A DNA stretch of 64,000 nucleotides from Vibrio neptunius (GCA_019339365.1 CP079860.1:806001-870000); one strand, 5' to 3'; positions 32,839 through 44,657 are shown, counted from the stretch's first letter. Notes: generated by a model not told the origin, from the letters alone. Made by a program: numbers and translations.

Positions 32839-35800
32839 TTAGTTAGGGTAGTTACTTAGCTTTAGAACGGTCGAATTATTGGTTTCTCTTCTTGATGAAG
32901 GAGAGGCGTCTTCAATCTTAAAATTGGACAGTTGCTGAATGACACTTTTTACTTGTTCTTCCATTGATGTACTGTTACCTGACGCTTGTTCTACCAAAGC
33001 TGCGTTCTGCTGAGTCATACCATCCATTTCTTTAATCGTTTCATTTACTTTAGTAATGCGGTCACTTTGAGTAGAGGAACTGGCAGAAATGTCAGAGATC
33101 ATGGTGTTGACTTTCTCTACGGCAGATACAATATCTTTTAGAGTTGAGCCAGATTCGTTAACCAATTCAGTACCTTCTTCTACTTTAGAGACGCTGTCTC
33201 GTATCAACTCTTTGATTTCTTTAGCCGCTTGAGCCGAACGTTGAGCGAGGTTTCGAACTTCTCCAGCCACAACCGCAAAACCCCGCCCTTGTTCGCCGGC
33301 TCTCGCCGCTTCAACGGCTGCATTAAGCGCAAGTAAATTGGTTTGAAAGGCTATTTCATCAATTACGCCTATGATGTCTGAGATTCGCTTACTGGAACTA
33401 TTGATTTCCGCCATGCTGACTACTGCCCGGTCAACCACCTCGCCCCCTTTCTGCGCTTTTGTCTGGGCGTCGCGAGCCAGTTCTGTAGCTAAGTTCGCAT
33501 TGTCAGCATTTTGCTTCACAGACTCTGTCATTTCTGACATAGATACGGAAGTTCGTTCTAGTGACGTCGCCTGATCTTCTGTTCGATGACTAAGGTTTAC
33601 TACTCCACTTGATAGTTCACTGACAGAACTGCGAACAATTCCAGCAGACTGGTTGATGTTCTTAATCAATCCCATCAGGTTTTCAATACTGGCGTTCACC
33701 GCTTGCTTTAATATAGAGAACTCGCCTTTGTAGTGGCCTTTGACTGTACAGGTTAAGTCCCCATTTGCTAGTTTTGCTAGGACATTCTTGCTCTCATTGA
33801 TAGGTTCCACCATGGCATCTAACGCTTGGTTCATCCCTTGTACGATTTGTTTAAAATCTCCCTGATGGAGTGAGGTATCAGCGCGGCTGTCTAGATTACC
33901 CTCTACGGCTGATGAGGCTAATGAATTGGCGTCGACCATCAGTTGGTTAATGGCCGAAATACAGGTGTTTAGATTGTTTTTAAGTTTATTGAAATCACCG
34001 TTGTAGTTTTCATTGATGGGTTGTGGTACGCGACCTTTCGCTATGTGGTCAACACAATCGGCAGCAACGGTAAGTGGTGTCACGACCGCGTCCAAGGTAT
34101 TGTTGACACCTTGGATGATGGAGCGAAAGTCTCCTTGATGTTGAGAGACGTCTGCTCGTGCAGATAGATTGCCTTTGACTGCGGCATCCGCAAGCGCATT
34201 GGCATCAGTGATTAGCAAATTGATCGCAGAGATACAGGTATTGAGGTTATCCTTCAAACGATTGAAGTCACCTCGATAGTCATCCGTGATAGTCTCTGGT
34301 ACCTGGCCAGCCGAGATTTTTTCAATACAATCTGCTGCCATGGTTAAAGGGCCTACAATTGCGTCGAGCAGCTCATTAATCCCATCTCCCAGCTCATGCA
34401 TGAATCCGGTTAAGCGCGTTGTATCCAAACGTGTACTAAGTTGACCCGATGCGGCGGCTCGGATGACATTTTCGACTTGTAGCTCGGCGTCTCTCTGCTC
34501 TGTGAGATCCGTCCATTCAATCACGGTTCCTAGCCTAGTTCTGTTATCACCCAGAACAGGGTTAGCGATGACGTTGTAGGTACGATTATCTATGCTAAGT
34601 TCAATATCGATTCTAGCCTCTGAGCTATTCAAAATACGCTGATATTCATTCGTCTGATTGAAGTGACCGATGTTTGTCCCTAACAAATTAGTGGGATCAA
34701 ATCCGCTGATGGATTTGCTAAAACTTGCCGCATTAGTATTGAACTCATTGAGCATTGCGTGATTGAGGTAGATGAGTTCATTGTTGTTATCTGCCACCAT
34801 GACATTGGCTGAAACTTGGTCCAGTGCTTGTCGTATCCGGCTATTTTGTTCAGCTAAAATTCGCTCTTGTTCCATTCTCTCTTCTAGGCTGTGTTGCGCT
34901 TGACGCAGATTGTGTTGCATTTTGGACAGCGCCTTGAGCAACATTCCCGACTCATCATTAAAGTTATAACTTACCTGATTGTTCAGTTCTCCAGATGCGA
35001 TGGAGTTCGCTATTTGTACAGCACTTGAAATGGGGGTGGTGATTGTTTTTTGTACAAAATAGACGGCCAAAGCAGTAAGAAGTATTGAAACTAAAGTTAG
35101 AATAATATCTTGTGTTAACAAGTATCTCGCTTTGTCTGCATAAGCTTGAGTAAGGGCAATAACATCGTTTGCTAATTTATCTTCAACTTGCTTGAGCATG
35201 TTGATTTTTGATGTTTGTGCGGTGAACCAGACGGAAGCATCAATACCAAAATTACCGAAAGTCCCTTTTCTTATCGCCACCTGACGATAAGCAAGTGTTT
35301 CTTCAATAATTGGTCCAGTCATAATCTCTTCGTAGACAGCCAATTGAGAGGGAGCGGCGAGCGTTTTAAAGACGTCCAAATAATTATTTTGAGCCGATAC
35401 CAAGTTGAGGAAACGTTCGTATTGGCGTCCTTGAAATGTATCTGTTGAAAAGACATTCGTTAATACGGTCCGTTCTAATCCTGCCCGTTCTTTGCTTTGT
35501 AAGAAATTCACATATGCTGCAGCCATGGAACTGAGCTCACCACTTGAGCTGGCTTTAGATAAATGAACAATATCTGCAAGAAACAGGGCGTTCAGCTCGG
35601 TATAGAAACTAACAGCTTGGCTACTAGGAATATTTAGTGTGTCAATGGCAGATCTTGTTGATGCGATGTTGCCGAGTTCAGTTATTGAATGATTCAACTG
35701 ACTTTCAAACGCCGAACCGTAGATGGCGGGATCAAACCTATCCATAAATTGCCGGAGTTGTTTTCTCTTCTCATTGACACTCTCACGTTGTTGTTGGAGT

Positions 35801-36048
35801 TCTTTGAAGAAACGTTGACCCCGGCTGTTAATGAAACCAGCGGATATATCACGCTCGTTTTGCAATTCATGAACAAGGGCGCTTGCTTTAACGGAAAACT
35901 CAGACAGCATCAATATATTGTTGTCTTCCTTGAGCAATGCCATATTTCCCATTACTTGAGTTTGGGAAAAATACACCAAACAAACAACGGGAATGACAAC
36001 AATGGCTATTAACTTCCAACGTAGTTTTAGATCAGCAAAAAGGCTCAT
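32839..36048 (-). CDS. Methyl-accepting chemoreceptor with NIT sensor, PAS and repeated HAMP units
   Basis: About 1069 residues from ATG 36048 (AGGA upstream); a longer frame to 36159 adds unrelated sequence. Order: membrane span ([17 protein letters not shown]), periplasmic nitrate/nitrite-type NIT domain ([22 protein letters not shown]), second span, HAMP, PAS (about 410-510), then three further HAMP-like units of about 90 residues ([18 protein letters not shown] / [18 protein letters not shown]), and an MCP signalling hairpin ([51 protein letters not shown]). Divergent from the che operon, so a probable input receptor for it. Ligand inferred only from the NIT class. Confidence 0.92.
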   Translation of the reverse strand: MSLFADLKLRWKLIAIVVIPVVCLVYFSQTQVMGNMALLKEDNNILMLSEFSVKASALVHELQNERDISAGFINSRGQRFFKELQQQRESVNEKRKQLRQFMDRFDPAIYGSAFESQLNHSITELGNIASTRSAIDTLNIPSSQAVSFYTELNALFLADIVHLSKASSSGELSSMAAAYVNFLQSKERAGLERTVLTNVFSTDTFQGRQYERFLNLVSAQNNYLDVFKTLAAPSQLAVYEEIMTGPIIEETLAYRQVAIRKGTFGNFGIDASVWFTAQTSKINMLKQVEDKLANDVIALTQAYADKARYLLTQDIILTLVSILLTALAVYFVQKTITTPISSAVQIANSIASGELNNQVSYNFNDESGMLLKALSKMQHNLRQAQHSLEERMEQERILAEQNSRIRQALDQVSANVMVADNNNELIYLNHAMLNEFNTNAASFSKSISGFDPTNLLGTNIGHFNQTNEYQRILNSSEARIDIELSIDNRTYNVIANPVLGDNRTRLGTVIEWTDLTEQRDAELQVENVIRAAASGQLSTRLDTTRLTGFMHELGDGINELLDAIVGPLTMAADCIEKISAGQVPETITDDYRGDFNRLKDNLNTCISAINLLITDANALADAAVKGNLSARADVSQHQGDFRSIIQGVNNTLDAVVTPLTVAADCVDHIAKGRVPQPINENYNGDFNKLKNNLNTCISAINQLMVDANSLASSAVEGNLDSRADTSLHQGDFKQIVQGMNQALDAMVEPINESKNVLAKLANGDLTCTVKGHYKGEFSILKQAVNASIENLMGLIKNINQSAGIVRSSVSELSSGVVNLSHRTEDQATSLERTSVSMSEMTESVKQNADNANLATELARDAQTKAQKGGEVVDRAVVSMAEINSSSKRISDIIGVIDEIAFQTNLLALNAAVEAARAGEQGRGFAVVAGEVRNLAQRSAQAAKEIKELIRDSVSKVEEGTELVNESGSTLKDIVSAVEKVNTMISDISASSSTQSDRITKVNETIKEMDGMTQQNAALVEQASGNSTSMEEQVKSVIQQLSNFKIEDASPSSRRETNNSTVLKLSNYPN

Positions 36049-36552
36049 AGATTTATTCCTATGTTTCGTCTTACAAATCGCCAAGTGCGAATGTCGGTTA
36101 TGTAAACGTAACGTAACAATCAAATATGAGCTTAGTTTAATAGGGTGTGGATTGCGCATTGCTTGTCTTGGAAATGTTACTTCTATCGACTACAGCTTGA
36201 GAAAACATCACACTCGTATGCGCAGATTTACAATGTAAACTTACCGTGTCGCTGGTTATTCTCGTATGTCGTACAGAACCAATAACGGATCACAAGCTTA
36301 AAAAATGTTTTTGATTTCTATGCCAATTGCCATTTATCTACAAAAAGAGTGTGGAAATTATTTCTGAGGTGCACACAAGAGTAAGTGACTAAAAAATAAA
36401 GTATTTAGCTATAGTTTAGCTAGCGACATATGATTTTTGATTCATAAAGTACTCGAGTGCGTTTGCTAAATGACTATTCCTTCCTAAACTCAAAAATAAG
36501 CGAACAGCTTCCATAACGGCTAGGAAAATATAAGAAAAGTGTAGGTAGAAAC
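36049..36552. other. Divergent promoter region of the chemosensory cluster with a parS2 site
   Basis: 504 bp between the two divergent chemotaxis transcription units. Contains one parS2 site (36227-36239) and otherwise AT-rich promoter sequence. No ORF supported. Confidence 0.6.
36226..36240. other. parS2 site
   Basis: TTTACAATGTAAA at 36227-36239, in the intergenic region ahead of the chemosensory operon. Confidence 0.85.
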
Positions 36553-36846
36553 ATGGAATGTTTACTTCCTGAGTCTCTAGACATTTCTACAGTGCTAGAT
36601 ACCACAACTCAGTATCAAGAATGGCTTGCAAACCAAGACACTATTCACTTAGACGCCACAGCAGTGGTGAGGGTGGATGCTGCAGGTATACAACTCCTCT
36701 CTTCTCTTTTTATTTCCGCAAAGAAGAATCAACGAGAAATTCAATTGCTTAAACCTAGTGAAGTTTTGCTCGAAGGCATTGAGACGCTGGGTTTACAAGA
36801 CGTATTTGATTTAAAACTAAAGTCGGAGAGTAATCAAAATGACTAA
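36553..36846 (+). CDS. STAS-domain protein, first gene of the chemosensory operon
   Basis: 97 residues. STAS core: TIHLDATAVVRVDAAGIQLLSSLFISAKKNQREIQLLKPSEVLLEGIETLGLQDVF. The position that carries the phosphorylated Ser in anti-sigma antagonists (DSAG) is Ala43 here (DAAG), so it cannot be switched by serine phosphorylation at that site. Overlaps cheY by 8 bases. Similar small STAS proteins open F7-type che operons in other proteobacteria. Role unknown. Confidence 0.8.
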   Translation: MECLLPESLDISTVLDTTTQYQEWLANQDTIHLDATAVVRVDAAGIQLLSSLFISAKKNQREIQLLKPSEVLLEGIETLGLQDVFDLKLKSESNQND

Positions 36847-37198
36847 GATTCTTGCAGTAGATGATTCTGTATCAATTCGTCAGATGGTAAGCCACACATT
36901 ACGCGATGCCGGATACGAAGTAGAAACCGCCAACGACGGCCAAGATGCATTAAACAAAGTGGCGAGTAGCAAATTTGATGTGGTTATTTCAGATGTCAAT
37001 ATGCCCAACATGGGAGGGTTTGAATTAGTCAAAGCGCTTAGGGGCAAGCCACAATATAAATTTGTTCCAATCTTAATGCTCACGACCGAAACCAGCACCG
37101 AGAAAAAGCAGCAAGGTAAATCGGCTGGTGCAACTGGGTGGTTGGTTAAACCTTTCAATCCAGAAACGCTACTCAAAACACTAAAACGCGTTATTTAA
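36839..37198 (+). CDS. cheY: CheY-type response regulator
   Basis: 119 residues, single receiver domain: acidic DD at 8-9, phosphorylation site Asp52 (VVISDVNMPNMGG), Thr in MLTTETSTEKK and Lys in WLVKPF. Located directly before cheA, so its cognate receiver. In V. cholerae the equivalent cluster III is not needed for flagellar chemotaxis; whether this CheY touches the motor cannot be told from sequence. Confidence 0.92.
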   Translation: MTKILAVDDSVSIRQMVSHTLRDAGYEVETANDGQDALNKVASSKFDVVISDVNMPNMGGFELVKALRGKPQYKFVPILMLTTETSTEKKQQGKSAGATGWLVKPFNPETLLKTLKRVI

Positions 37199-37244
37199 AT
37201 AAGATTAGTATTCATTAACAACGTCGTTTGGCAGGGAACCGCTC

Positions 37245-39326
37245 ATGGCTTTAGATATGGAACAGTTGCGCAAGATGTTTTACGAAGAGTGTCGTGAAAA
37301 TCTTGAAGTGTTGGAAGATGTGCTGCTTAATTTGGACGTGACCTCTATTGACGAGGAGTCCATCAATACTATTTTTCGGGCTGCTCACTCTATCAAAGGA
37401 GGAGCGGCCACGTTTAATTTGTTTGATATCAGTGAATTTACCCATTCCGTCGAAGCTTACCTAGATCGCGTCCGTAATAACGAAAGAGAGCTCACAGCTG
37501 GAACGGTGGATCTTCTTCTTAAAAGTGGTGACTGTATTCGAAGTATGCTCGAGGGGCATGAGCAGGGAAGCGAGGTTAATAGCGAATTACAACAAGAAGT
37601 CAGTGCTGAACTTCATCAATTGTTAGGCGAAGACGTATCTACGCCAGATTGCCAAACCACACAAACTAAGGTTTCGGCCGATGAGGCAGAAGAGCCTGAG
37701 ACTGAGTCCACTCAAGGTGATTGGCATGTCATCTTTGAGCCTCATCCCGAGATGTTCTTTAGCGGCAATGATCCACTCAGAATTCTAAGAGAACTAAACG
37801 AACTTCATCCTTCCTGTGTGATCACTGTGATCACTGAATCTTTGCCTGATATTGAGGCCATAGAATCTGAGCTTTGCTATCTCAAGTGGCAAGCGCAACT
37901 AGCTGCCGAGGTCGAAGAAGCAGATATTCGAGAAATTTTCGAATGGGTGGAAGATGAATGTGAGCTGTCGATTGAATTCGTCTCACAACCCTCGACCGTC
38001 GTGAAGAGCAAACCATCAGAGTCAGTGGATCAGGAAGCGGCTGCTGCTAAAGATGCTCTCCCACCCGTTATGGCAAAAGCCGAACAGAAATCAGCCAAAG
38101 TGGCTAAAACTGAGTCTAGTGTCAGTTCTATTCGTGTTGATATCGACAAGGTAGATAGTTTGATCAATTTGGTTGGTGAGCTGGTGATTACCCAATCAAT
38201 GCTTACTGAAATTGGCAATGACTTTACGATGGAAAAGCTTGAGAAACTCAAAGTAGGCTTGGCGCAGTTGCTCCAGAATAGCAAAGATCTGCAAGAAAAC
38301 GTGCTCAACATTCGAATGTTACCAATGAGCTTTGCTTTCAGCCGTTTCCCTCGGTTGGTTCGAGATTTATCCAATCGCCTAGAGAAGCAGGTCGATCTAC
38401 AAATTCAAGGTGAGCAGACTGAACTGGATAAAACCGTACTAGAACGCATTGTCGATCCTTTGGTTCATTTGGTTAGAAATGGGATTGATCACGGAATAGA
38501 ACAACCTCAAACCCGATTAGAAAGAGGTAAAGAAGAGCAAGGTGTGATCAAGTTGAATGCCTATCATCAAGGTGGGTCAATCGTGATTGAAATTAAAGAT
38601 GATGGAGCGGGTTTAGATTGTGACAAGTTGTGGAACAAGGCGACTGAAAAAGGTGTACTCGCACCAGATGCGCGCCGTGAAGACATGAGCGATAAGCAGA
38701 TCATGAACTTGATCTTTGCGCCGGGTTTTTCGACCGCAGAAGAAGTGTCTGATATCTCTGGACGAGGTGTTGGGATGGATGTAGTCAGAAGAAATATTGA
38801 AGAACTCGGTGGTCACATTGAAGTTGAATCGGAATTGGAAGTGGGCAGCTGCTTCACGATCAGCTTACCTTTAACGTTGGCGATTTTAGATGGTCAGTTG
38901 GTCAAAGTGGCTGGTGAAGTGTATGTCATCCCGCTCTTAACTATAGTGGAGTCCATACAGATTGACCCTGAGTGTATCAAGGTTGCCTCTGGAGGCATTG
39001 AGTTATACCGCTTGCGCGAAGAAAACATTCCAATCCTGCGTCTCCAAGAAGAATTAGAGATGGGTCAGAGTGGTTCGCTAGATGAACGTATTCTTTGCTT
39101 TGTCGAGGCTGCTGGTAATCGGGTTGGGCTACTGTTGGATGAGTTGCTTGATCAACAACAGGTGGTCATTAAGAGCTTGGAGTCGAATTACAGTAAGGTG
39201 GCTGGTATTTCAGGCGCCACTATTCTTGGTGATGGTTCAGTATCGTTAATTCTCGACATACAAGGGCTGATCACCAATTTCCTCAATCGAGCATCAGACT
39301 CAACGCACAGCGGCTTGGCTGCATAA
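37245..39326 (+). CDS. cheA: Chemotaxis histidine kinase CheA
   Basis: 693 residues: HPt domain with phospho-acceptor His48 (FRAAHSIKGGAATF), a variable acidic linker in place of a clear P2, dimerisation P3 (SIRVDIDKVDSLINLVGELVITQSML), ATPase with N box LVHLVRNGIDHGIE, G1 DDGAGLD and G2 GRGVGMDVVRRNIEELGG, then a CheW-like P5 domain. The core kinase of the cluster, driven by the receptors around it. Confidence 0.95.
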   Translation: MALDMEQLRKMFYEECRENLEVLEDVLLNLDVTSIDEESINTIFRAAHSIKGGAATFNLFDISEFTHSVEAYLDRVRNNERELTAGTVDLLLKSGDCIRSMLEGHEQGSEVNSELQQEVSAELHQLLGEDVSTPDCQTTQTKVSADEAEEPETESTQGDWHVIFEPHPEMFFSGNDPLRILRELNELHPSCVITVITESLPDIEAIESELCYLKWQAQLAAEVEEADIREIFEWVEDECELSIEFVSQPSTVVKSKPSESVDQEAAAAKDALPPVMAKAEQKSAKVAKTESSVSSIRVDIDKVDSLINLVGELVITQSMLTEIGNDFTMEKLEKLKVGLAQLLQNSKDLQENVLNIRMLPMSFAFSRFPRLVRDLSNRLEKQVDLQIQGEQTELDKTVLERIVDPLVHLVRNGIDHGIEQPQTRLERGKEEQGVIKLNAYHQGGSIVIEIKDDGAGLDCDKLWNKATEKGVLAPDARREDMSDKQIMNLIFAPGFSTAEEVSDISGRGVGMDVVRRNIEELGGHIEVESELEVGSCFTISLPLTLAILDGQLVKVAGEVYVIPLLTIVESIQIDPECIKVASGGIELYRLREENIPILRLQEELEMGQSGSLDERILCFVEAAGNRVGLLLDELLDQQQVVIKSLESNYSKVAGISGATILGDGSVSLILDIQGLITNFLNRASDSTHSGLAA

Positions 39327-39332
39327 GGAGGC

Positions 39333-39881
39333 ATGATGGAATCGATGGCAGCGGAACAGGTAGACTCTCGCCAAGCAATTGAAGCTAAGGCTCAAGCGGT
39401 ATTAGAGCAAGTCAGCGAAGAGGGGGTGTCTGAAAGTGCGGACTTCTTAAGTTTTAAGCTTGCGGATGAGTTATATGGTGTTGAGATAAAAGATGTTGAG
39501 GAAATTCGTGTCTGGGAGCGTCCAACACCGATACCGAGAGCACCACAGTATGTGAAGGGAGTAATAAATCTACGTGGAATGATTGTTCCAGTTGTGGATT
39601 TGCGAAGTCGATTTGAAATTGGTGAATGTGAATATCTGCCAAGTACGGTTGTGATTGTTTTGCGTTTTCAGGCAGAAGAGAACGAGCGTTTGATGGGCCT
39701 AGTGGTTGATGCAGTGAGCGATGTCGTTAGCCAAGGGCAAAATGAGCTTTATCCAGGAGTGGGTGAGTCGGCCGTGACTCCTTATCTTCAGGGGTTAATC
39801 AATGTCGGTGAGCAAGTCATGTCGCTACTCAATACCGAAGAGCTCCTCAATATAGACAGAATTTTGAGGAGCGTTTCATGA
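39333..39881 (+). CDS. cheW: CheW coupling protein 1
   Basis: 182 residues with a roughly 40-residue acidic/Gln-rich N-terminal extension before the CheW fold (FLSFKLADELYGVEIKDVEEIRVWERPTPIPRAPQYVKGVINLRGMIVPVVDLRSRF). Starts 7 bp after cheA with AGGAGG in the gap. Overlaps the second cheW by 4 bases. Confidence 0.93.
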   Translation: MMESMAAEQVDSRQAIEAKAQAVLEQVSEEGVSESADFLSFKLADELYGVEIKDVEEIRVWERPTPIPRAPQYVKGVINLRGMIVPVVDLRSRFEIGECEYLPSTVVIVLRFQAEENERLMGLVVDAVSDVVSQGQNELYPGVGESAVTPYLQGLINVGEQVMSLLNTEELLNIDRILRSVS

Positions 39882-40348
39882 GTATTCCCTATGAATTTTT
39901 GAGCTTTGTCTTAGGGGGAGATGAATATGGCGTGCCTATTTTGGATGTGCGTGAAGTTCGAGGTTGGAGCTCTGTACGAGAAGTCCCTAACTCTCCAGAT
40001 TACATGATCGGTGTTTTGGAGATTCGTGGAGAGTATGTCCCCATTGTTGATTTACGAGCTCGCTTTGGATTGCCCCCAGCAGAGATCAGCGCTACCACGG
40101 TGGTGATCGTTCTCAATGACGCAGATATGCATCCGCTTGGCATCATTGTTGATGGTGTCTCAGAGGTTTATCCATTAACCGATGAGCAAATAAAGCCCGC
40201 ACCGCATGTATCTCATACCGTTGATCATAGCTATATCAGAGGTATCGCCTCTGTTGAAAATGGTCATCTGATTTTAATAAAACTTGAGGCTCTGTTTGAT
40301 GTTTCAGAGCTTGTTGTACCTGACCAGAACGAAGAGAGTTGGGCCTAA
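39878..40348 (+). CDS. cheW: CheW coupling protein 2
   Basis: 156 residues, standard CheW fold (FLSFVLGGDEYGVPILDVREVRGWSSVREVPNSPDYMIGVLEIRGEYVPIVDLRARFG). Two non-identical CheW proteins in one operon are usual for F7 systems and may couple the receptors separately or build the baseplate. Confidence 0.93.
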   Translation: MSIPYEFLSFVLGGDEYGVPILDVREVRGWSSVREVPNSPDYMIGVLEIRGEYVPIVDLRARFGLPPAEISATTVVIVLNDADMHPLGIIVDGVSEVYPLTDEQIKPAPHVSHTVDHSYIRGIASVENGHLILIKLEALFDVSELVVPDQNEESWA

Positions 40349-40383
40349 ATACGTCAAACGAAGCAACCAGTGAGAGGTGACTC

Positions 40384-43164
40384 ATGGCATTTTGGAATCG
40401 GAAACCACAACCTGCTGCAGAGCAATTTTCATCCATTGCGCAGGATAGTTTAATGGAAGACTACGAGCCGGAAAGTAATCAAGGGTTATCGAAAGATCAA
40501 CTCTTTTCTGCATTGAATGCCGCTCAAACAGCACTGATGATGATCGATAGGGATTTTAACATCACCTACGTGAATCAAAAATCACTGGACTTACTGAAAA
40601 TGCACGAGACGCTGTTTCAGTCGCTGTGGCCAAATTTTCGTGCCGATGAAAAGTCTTTAATCGGCTATTGTATTGATGGATTTCACTCCAATCCAGCGCA
40701 TCAGCGCCAAATGCTTTCCAATCCTTCAAATCTGCCTTATACCACGACCATTGACGTCAAAGATGTAAAAATTGAGTTGAATGTCGGCGCCATCATAGAC
40801 GGACAAGGTAACTACGTTGGTAACACACTAGAATGGGCTGATGTGACGGCGGCGATTGCCCAGCAAGATGATATTGCTAGGTTGCAAGCAGCGGTTGATC
40901 AAGCCCAAACGGCCATGGTGATGATAGATCGTGACTTCAACATCACGTATGTCAACCAAGAAACCCTCAAGTTATTTGGTAAACACGAGGCGACATTACG
41001 AACAGTATGGTCAGGCTTTACGGCTTCAGAAGAGTGGCTGATGGGGCGTTGTATTGATGAATTTCATAAGAACCCTGCTCATCAAAGGCAATTGCTGTCG
41101 GACCCATCGAATTTACCATATAAGACCGATATTCAGATTGCAGAGTTAATCATAGAGTTGAATGTCGCTTCGATTACTGATTCGCAGGGCAATTACATTG
41201 GTAATACTTTAGAGTGGTCAGATGTCACCGCCATACGTGCTCAACAAGACGATGTGGCAAGGCTACAAGCGGCGGTTGATCAAGCTCAAACTGCGATGGT
41301 AATGATTGATCGTGATTTTCTTATCACTTATGTCAACAAAGAAACCATTGATCTTTTTGGCCAACACGAGTCTAAGCTTCGGACGGTTTGGTCTGGCTTT
41401 AGAGCATCTGAAGAGTGGTTGATGGGCCGTTGTATTGATGAGTTTCATCACAATCCAGCCCATCAAAGGCAGCTACTTTCTACACCAAATAATCTTCCTT
41501 ATAAAACGGATATTGATATTGCAGGTATCAAAATAGAACTTAATGTTGCTGCGATTACTGACGCGCAAGGCAACTACATCGGTAATACTCTCGAGTGGCG
41601 TGACGTCACCGAAGAGCGTGAAAAAGAGCAGGAAGTCGGTCGTTTAGCCTCGGCGGTCAAAGGCATGACGACGAACCTAATGATGGCTGACAAAGATGGC
41701 ATTATTCAGTATCTCAACCCAGCATTGGCCGCGTTACTCAAGTCCAGAGAGAGTGATTTACAACAAGCGCTACCAGGATTCGATGCTAGCAATCTGGTCG
41801 GAAAAAATATTGATGTCTTCCACAAGAACCCGAGTCATCAGCGAAACATTATCAATAACCCTGACCGCTTACCGTTTAGCTCAAATATTGCCGTGGGTGG
41901 TCTTGAGTTTAATTTAACCTGTATTGCCATGCATGACGCGCAAGGCAATTACATTGGCCCAGCCTTGCAGTGGGAAGATATTACCGAGCAGCAAGATGGT
42001 CAGCGTCAGGTTGAAGCATTAATCCAACGCGCCATCTCCGGTGAGTTAAACGAGCGAATTGATACCTCTGTTTACAGTGGCTTTATGAAAGAGTTGGGGG
42101 ATGGGATCAACAACCTACTTGATACCATGGTTGAGCCAATAGGCCAGTGTATTGATGTGATGAGCCGCGTGGCGGATGGGGATCTGAATACCAATATGTC
42201 GGAAGACAACAAAGGTGAATTCGGTCGTCTATCGGATGCCGTCAACACGTCAATTCTGAATCTACGTAATATGGTTGATAAGATCACTCAAGCCTCAGCA
42301 CGAGTTGCTACCGCTTCTACTGAAATTGCTGAAGGCAACAATGATCTTAGTCAACGTGTAGAAGCACAGGCTTCCAATCTAGAAGAGACAGCAGCAAGCA
42401 TGGAGCAGATGACGGCCACGGTTCGTCAAAATGCTGATAATGCGAAAGGAGCAAACTCTCTTGCGGAAGATGCGACTAAGAAAGCGAGTAAAGGCGGTGA
42501 GGTGGTGGGCCAAGCGGTTTCTGCAATGTCGGAGATCAATACCGCGAGCAAGAAAATTGCTGACATCATTGGTGTTATCGATGAAATTGCCTTCCAGACA
42601 AACCTATTAGCACTGAATGCCGCTGTGGAAGCTGCACGCGCTGGTGAACAAGGGCGTGGCTTTGCCGTTGTCGCGGGTGAAGTGCGTAATTTAGCGCAAC
42701 GCAGTGCGGCTGCGGCTAAGGAAATCAAAGGCCTAATTAAAGACAGTGTTGAAAAAGTAGACGAAGGCTCACGATTAGTAGACGAATCAGGTGACACCTT
42801 GAGCGAAATTGTCGAGGCTGTTGAGAAGGTGACCGAACTCATCGCACAGATAGCTTCGTCTAGTGTTGAGCAATCGACTGGTATTGATGAGATAAACCGA
42901 GCGATAACGACCATGGATGAGATGACTCAACAGAATGCTTCGTTGGTTGAACAAACCTCGGCAGCGAGCCAGTCGCTTAAAGATGAAGGTAAGCAACTCA
43001 TTCACTTGATGAACTTCTTTGCTTCCGATGACAACGTCGCAAGTTTTGATACGTCGACGAAAGAGACTAGGCAGAATGACAATGTTAGGGAGATAAGAAC
43101 ACAGCGTGTCGTTAACTCTGGTTTTAAAGCCAGCGAGGAAGGGGACGAATGGGAAGAGTTCTAA
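40384..43164 (+). CDS. Soluble Aer2-like chemoreceptor with four tandem PAS domains
   Basis: 926 residues with no membrane span. Four PAS units: about 40-155, 165-280, 290-405 and 415-530; units 1-3 are near copies (MxMIDRDFxITYVN... [19 protein letters not shown]... LEWxDVTA), the fourth diverged. Then HAMP-like helices and an MCP hairpin ([44 protein letters not shown]). Ends in EWEEF, an xWxxF-type tether that recruits CheR/CheB. The conserved FHKNPAHQR histidines recall Aer2 PAS domains, which bind heme and sense oxygen; heme binding here is inferred. Overlaps cheR by 16 bases. Confidence 0.93.
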   Translation: MAFWNRKPQPAAEQFSSIAQDSLMEDYEPESNQGLSKDQLFSALNAAQTALMMIDRDFNITYVNQKSLDLLKMHETLFQSLWPNFRADEKSLIGYCIDGFHSNPAHQRQMLSNPSNLPYTTTIDVKDVKIELNVGAIIDGQGNYVGNTLEWADVTAAIAQQDDIARLQAAVDQAQTAMVMIDRDFNITYVNQETLKLFGKHEATLRTVWSGFTASEEWLMGRCIDEFHKNPAHQRQLLSDPSNLPYKTDIQIAELIIELNVASITDSQGNYIGNTLEWSDVTAIRAQQDDVARLQAAVDQAQTAMVMIDRDFLITYVNKETIDLFGQHESKLRTVWSGFRASEEWLMGRCIDEFHHNPAHQRQLLSTPNNLPYKTDIDIAGIKIELNVAAITDAQGNYIGNTLEWRDVTEEREKEQEVGRLASAVKGMTTNLMMADKDGIIQYLNPALAALLKSRESDLQQALPGFDASNLVGKNIDVFHKNPSHQRNIINNPDRLPFSSNIAVGGLEFNLTCIAMHDAQGNYIGPALQWEDITEQQDGQRQVEALIQRAISGELNERIDTSVYSGFMKELGDGINNLLDTMVEPIGQCIDVMSRVADGDLNTNMSEDNKGEFGRLSDAVNTSILNLRNMVDKITQASARVATASTEIAEGNNDLSQRVEAQASNLEETAASMEQMTATVRQNADNAKGANSLAEDATKKASKGGEVVGQAVSAMSEINTASKKIADIIGVIDEIAFQTNLLALNAAVEAARAGEQGRGFAVVAGEVRNLAQRSAAAAKEIKGLIKDSVEKVDEGSRLVDESGDTLSEIVEAVEKVTELIAQIASSSVEQSTGIDEINRAITTMDEMTQQNASLVEQTSAASQSLKDEGKQLIHLMNFFASDDNVASFDTSTKETRQNDNVREIRTQRVVNSGFKASEEGDEWEEF

Positions 43165-44003
43165 ACCGAGAGGGTGGCGGACTGTCTGGGGAAGAGTTTG
43201 AACTGACGGATAAAGACTTTAAGTTTATCCAGTGGTTCATGCACAAACATGTGGGAATCTACTTTGCAGATAGAAAGCGGGCAATGGTTTATGGACGAAT
43301 TAGTCGCCAGCTCAGGCGACTAGGGCTTACTCGCTTTGCCGATTACAAATCTGTGATCGAACAAGACAGCAACGAGCGAGTGAGGTTCATCAATAGCCTA
43401 ACGACCAATAAAACGCAGTTTTTTCGTGAATACCATCATTTTGAGTTTCTCGAGAAAGTACTACTGGAGGAGTGGCAGCAGCAGGGGACGGAAAATATTA
43501 AGATTTGGTCTGCGGGATGCTCAACAGGAGAAGAGCCATACAGTTTTGCCTCTTCTCTTTACTGTGCAAATGCATTCGAGATGTTTGAGCAAGTCTCGAT
43601 TACTGCCACCGACCTTGATAGTAAAGTACTGTCGCATGCAAAAGTGGGGATTTATAACGATGAAGCCATTTCTTCAATCCCCAAGCAATACCTGAAGCGC
43701 TGTTTTTTTAGAGGCAAGGGCGACCAGAAAGGCAATATCAAAGTGGCTAAAGGGCTGCAGAATTGTATTCAGTTTGCTCAACTCAACTTGTTAGATAAGT
43801 GGGATTTCAAACAATCTTTTGATTTAATTTCTTGCCGTAATGTCATGATTTATTTTGATAGACCAACTCAAGAAAAACTGATCAAACGGTTTCATCAACA
43901 GCTTGCACCGAATGGGATTTTGTTTATTGGACACTCTGAAAGTGTAGGAGCTTGTAGCAATATTTTTCGTCACTTAGGCAAAACCATCTATGTAAAACAA
44001 TAG
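43149..44003 (+). CDS. cheR: Chemoreceptor methyltransferase CheR
   Basis: 284 residues: N-terminal helical domain, then SAM-binding [15 protein letters not shown] (motif I), [31 protein letters not shown] and LFIGHSES near the end. Methylates receptor glutamates with CheB as its antagonist. Probably docks on the EWEEF tail of the receptor encoded just before. Confidence 0.95.
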   Translation: MGRVLNREGGGLSGEEFELTDKDFKFIQWFMHKHVGIYFADRKRAMVYGRISRQLRRLGLTRFADYKSVIEQDSNERVRFINSLTTNKTQFFREYHHFEFLEKVLLEEWQQQGTENIKIWSAGCSTGEEPYSFASSLYCANAFEMFEQVSITATDLDSKVLSHAKVGIYNDEAISSIPKQYLKRCFFRGKGDQKGNIKVAKGLQNCIQFAQLNLLDKWDFKQSFDLISCRNVMIYFDRPTQEKLIKRFHQQLAPNGILFIGHSESVGACSNIFRHLGKTIYVKQ

Positions 44004-44093
44004 GGACAGCTATGATTGGGCTAAAGAACGGGAAGCCGAAAAACGAAAACAGCCATTTCAATCGCTTTTATCATCCTCAAAAAAGAGAGACAC

Positions 44094-44657
44094 ATGATCA
44101 AAGTGTTTCCTGGAGGCGTATATTGCACTCGAGAAGACGAGCTCATTGCTACGGGGTTAGGTTCGTGTATTGCGGCGTGTATATGGGATGAATATGCCGC
44201 CATAGGAGGGATGAACCACTTTCTGTTGCCTTTCCATAACCACTCTGAAATTAACGCCTGGCGTCCTAATGAGGTGGTGTCTACAGCATCACGCTACGGT
44301 AGCCATGCAATGGAAATGTTAATCAATACTTTGATCACCCATGGTGCTAGACGATCATCCCTCAAAGTGAAATTGTTCGGGGGTGCACAAATGTTAGGTC
44401 GCCACTCTATGATCGGAGAAAAAAATATTGCCTTTATTCTGAATTATGTCGAGCAGGAAGAACTGTCGGTTGTGGCGCAAGACTTAGGAGGCGTCGATCC
44501 GCGCAAAATCATTTTCAACCCACTAACAGGACAAGCGTGGATGAAGCGGATCCCCTACAACGAAATCCATCACTTGCAGCATGAAGAAGATAAGTACGCT
44601 AGTCAATTGGATAAAGAAAGTCACCGCCCTCATGATGATGATGTGGAGCTGTTCTAA
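44094..44657 (+). CDS. cheD: Chemoreceptor glutamine deamidase CheD
   Basis: 187 residues: catalytic Cys in [13 protein letters not shown], His in GGMNHFLLP, and Thr-type residues as in the CheD fold; KLFGGAQML follows. The C-terminus DDDVELF is longer than usual and shares its last four residues with the receptor-like protein downstream. The last base of its stop codon overlaps the cheB ATG. Confidence 0.93.
   Translation: MIKVFPGGVYCTREDELIATGLGSCIAACIWDEYAAIGGMNHFLLPFHNHSEINAWRPNEVVSTASRYGSHAMEMLINTLITHGARRSSLKVKLFGGAQMLGRHSMIGEKNIAFILNYVEQEELSVVAQDLGGVDPRKIIFNPLTGQAWMKRIPYNEIHHLQHEEDKYASQLDKESHRPHDDDVELF

Noticed and set aside
42426..42914. 162-codon minus-strand frame in the MCP signalling region
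   Set aside because: A Ser/Ala-rich shadow of the conserved MCP hairpin; the same type of shadow occurs opposite the other receptors.
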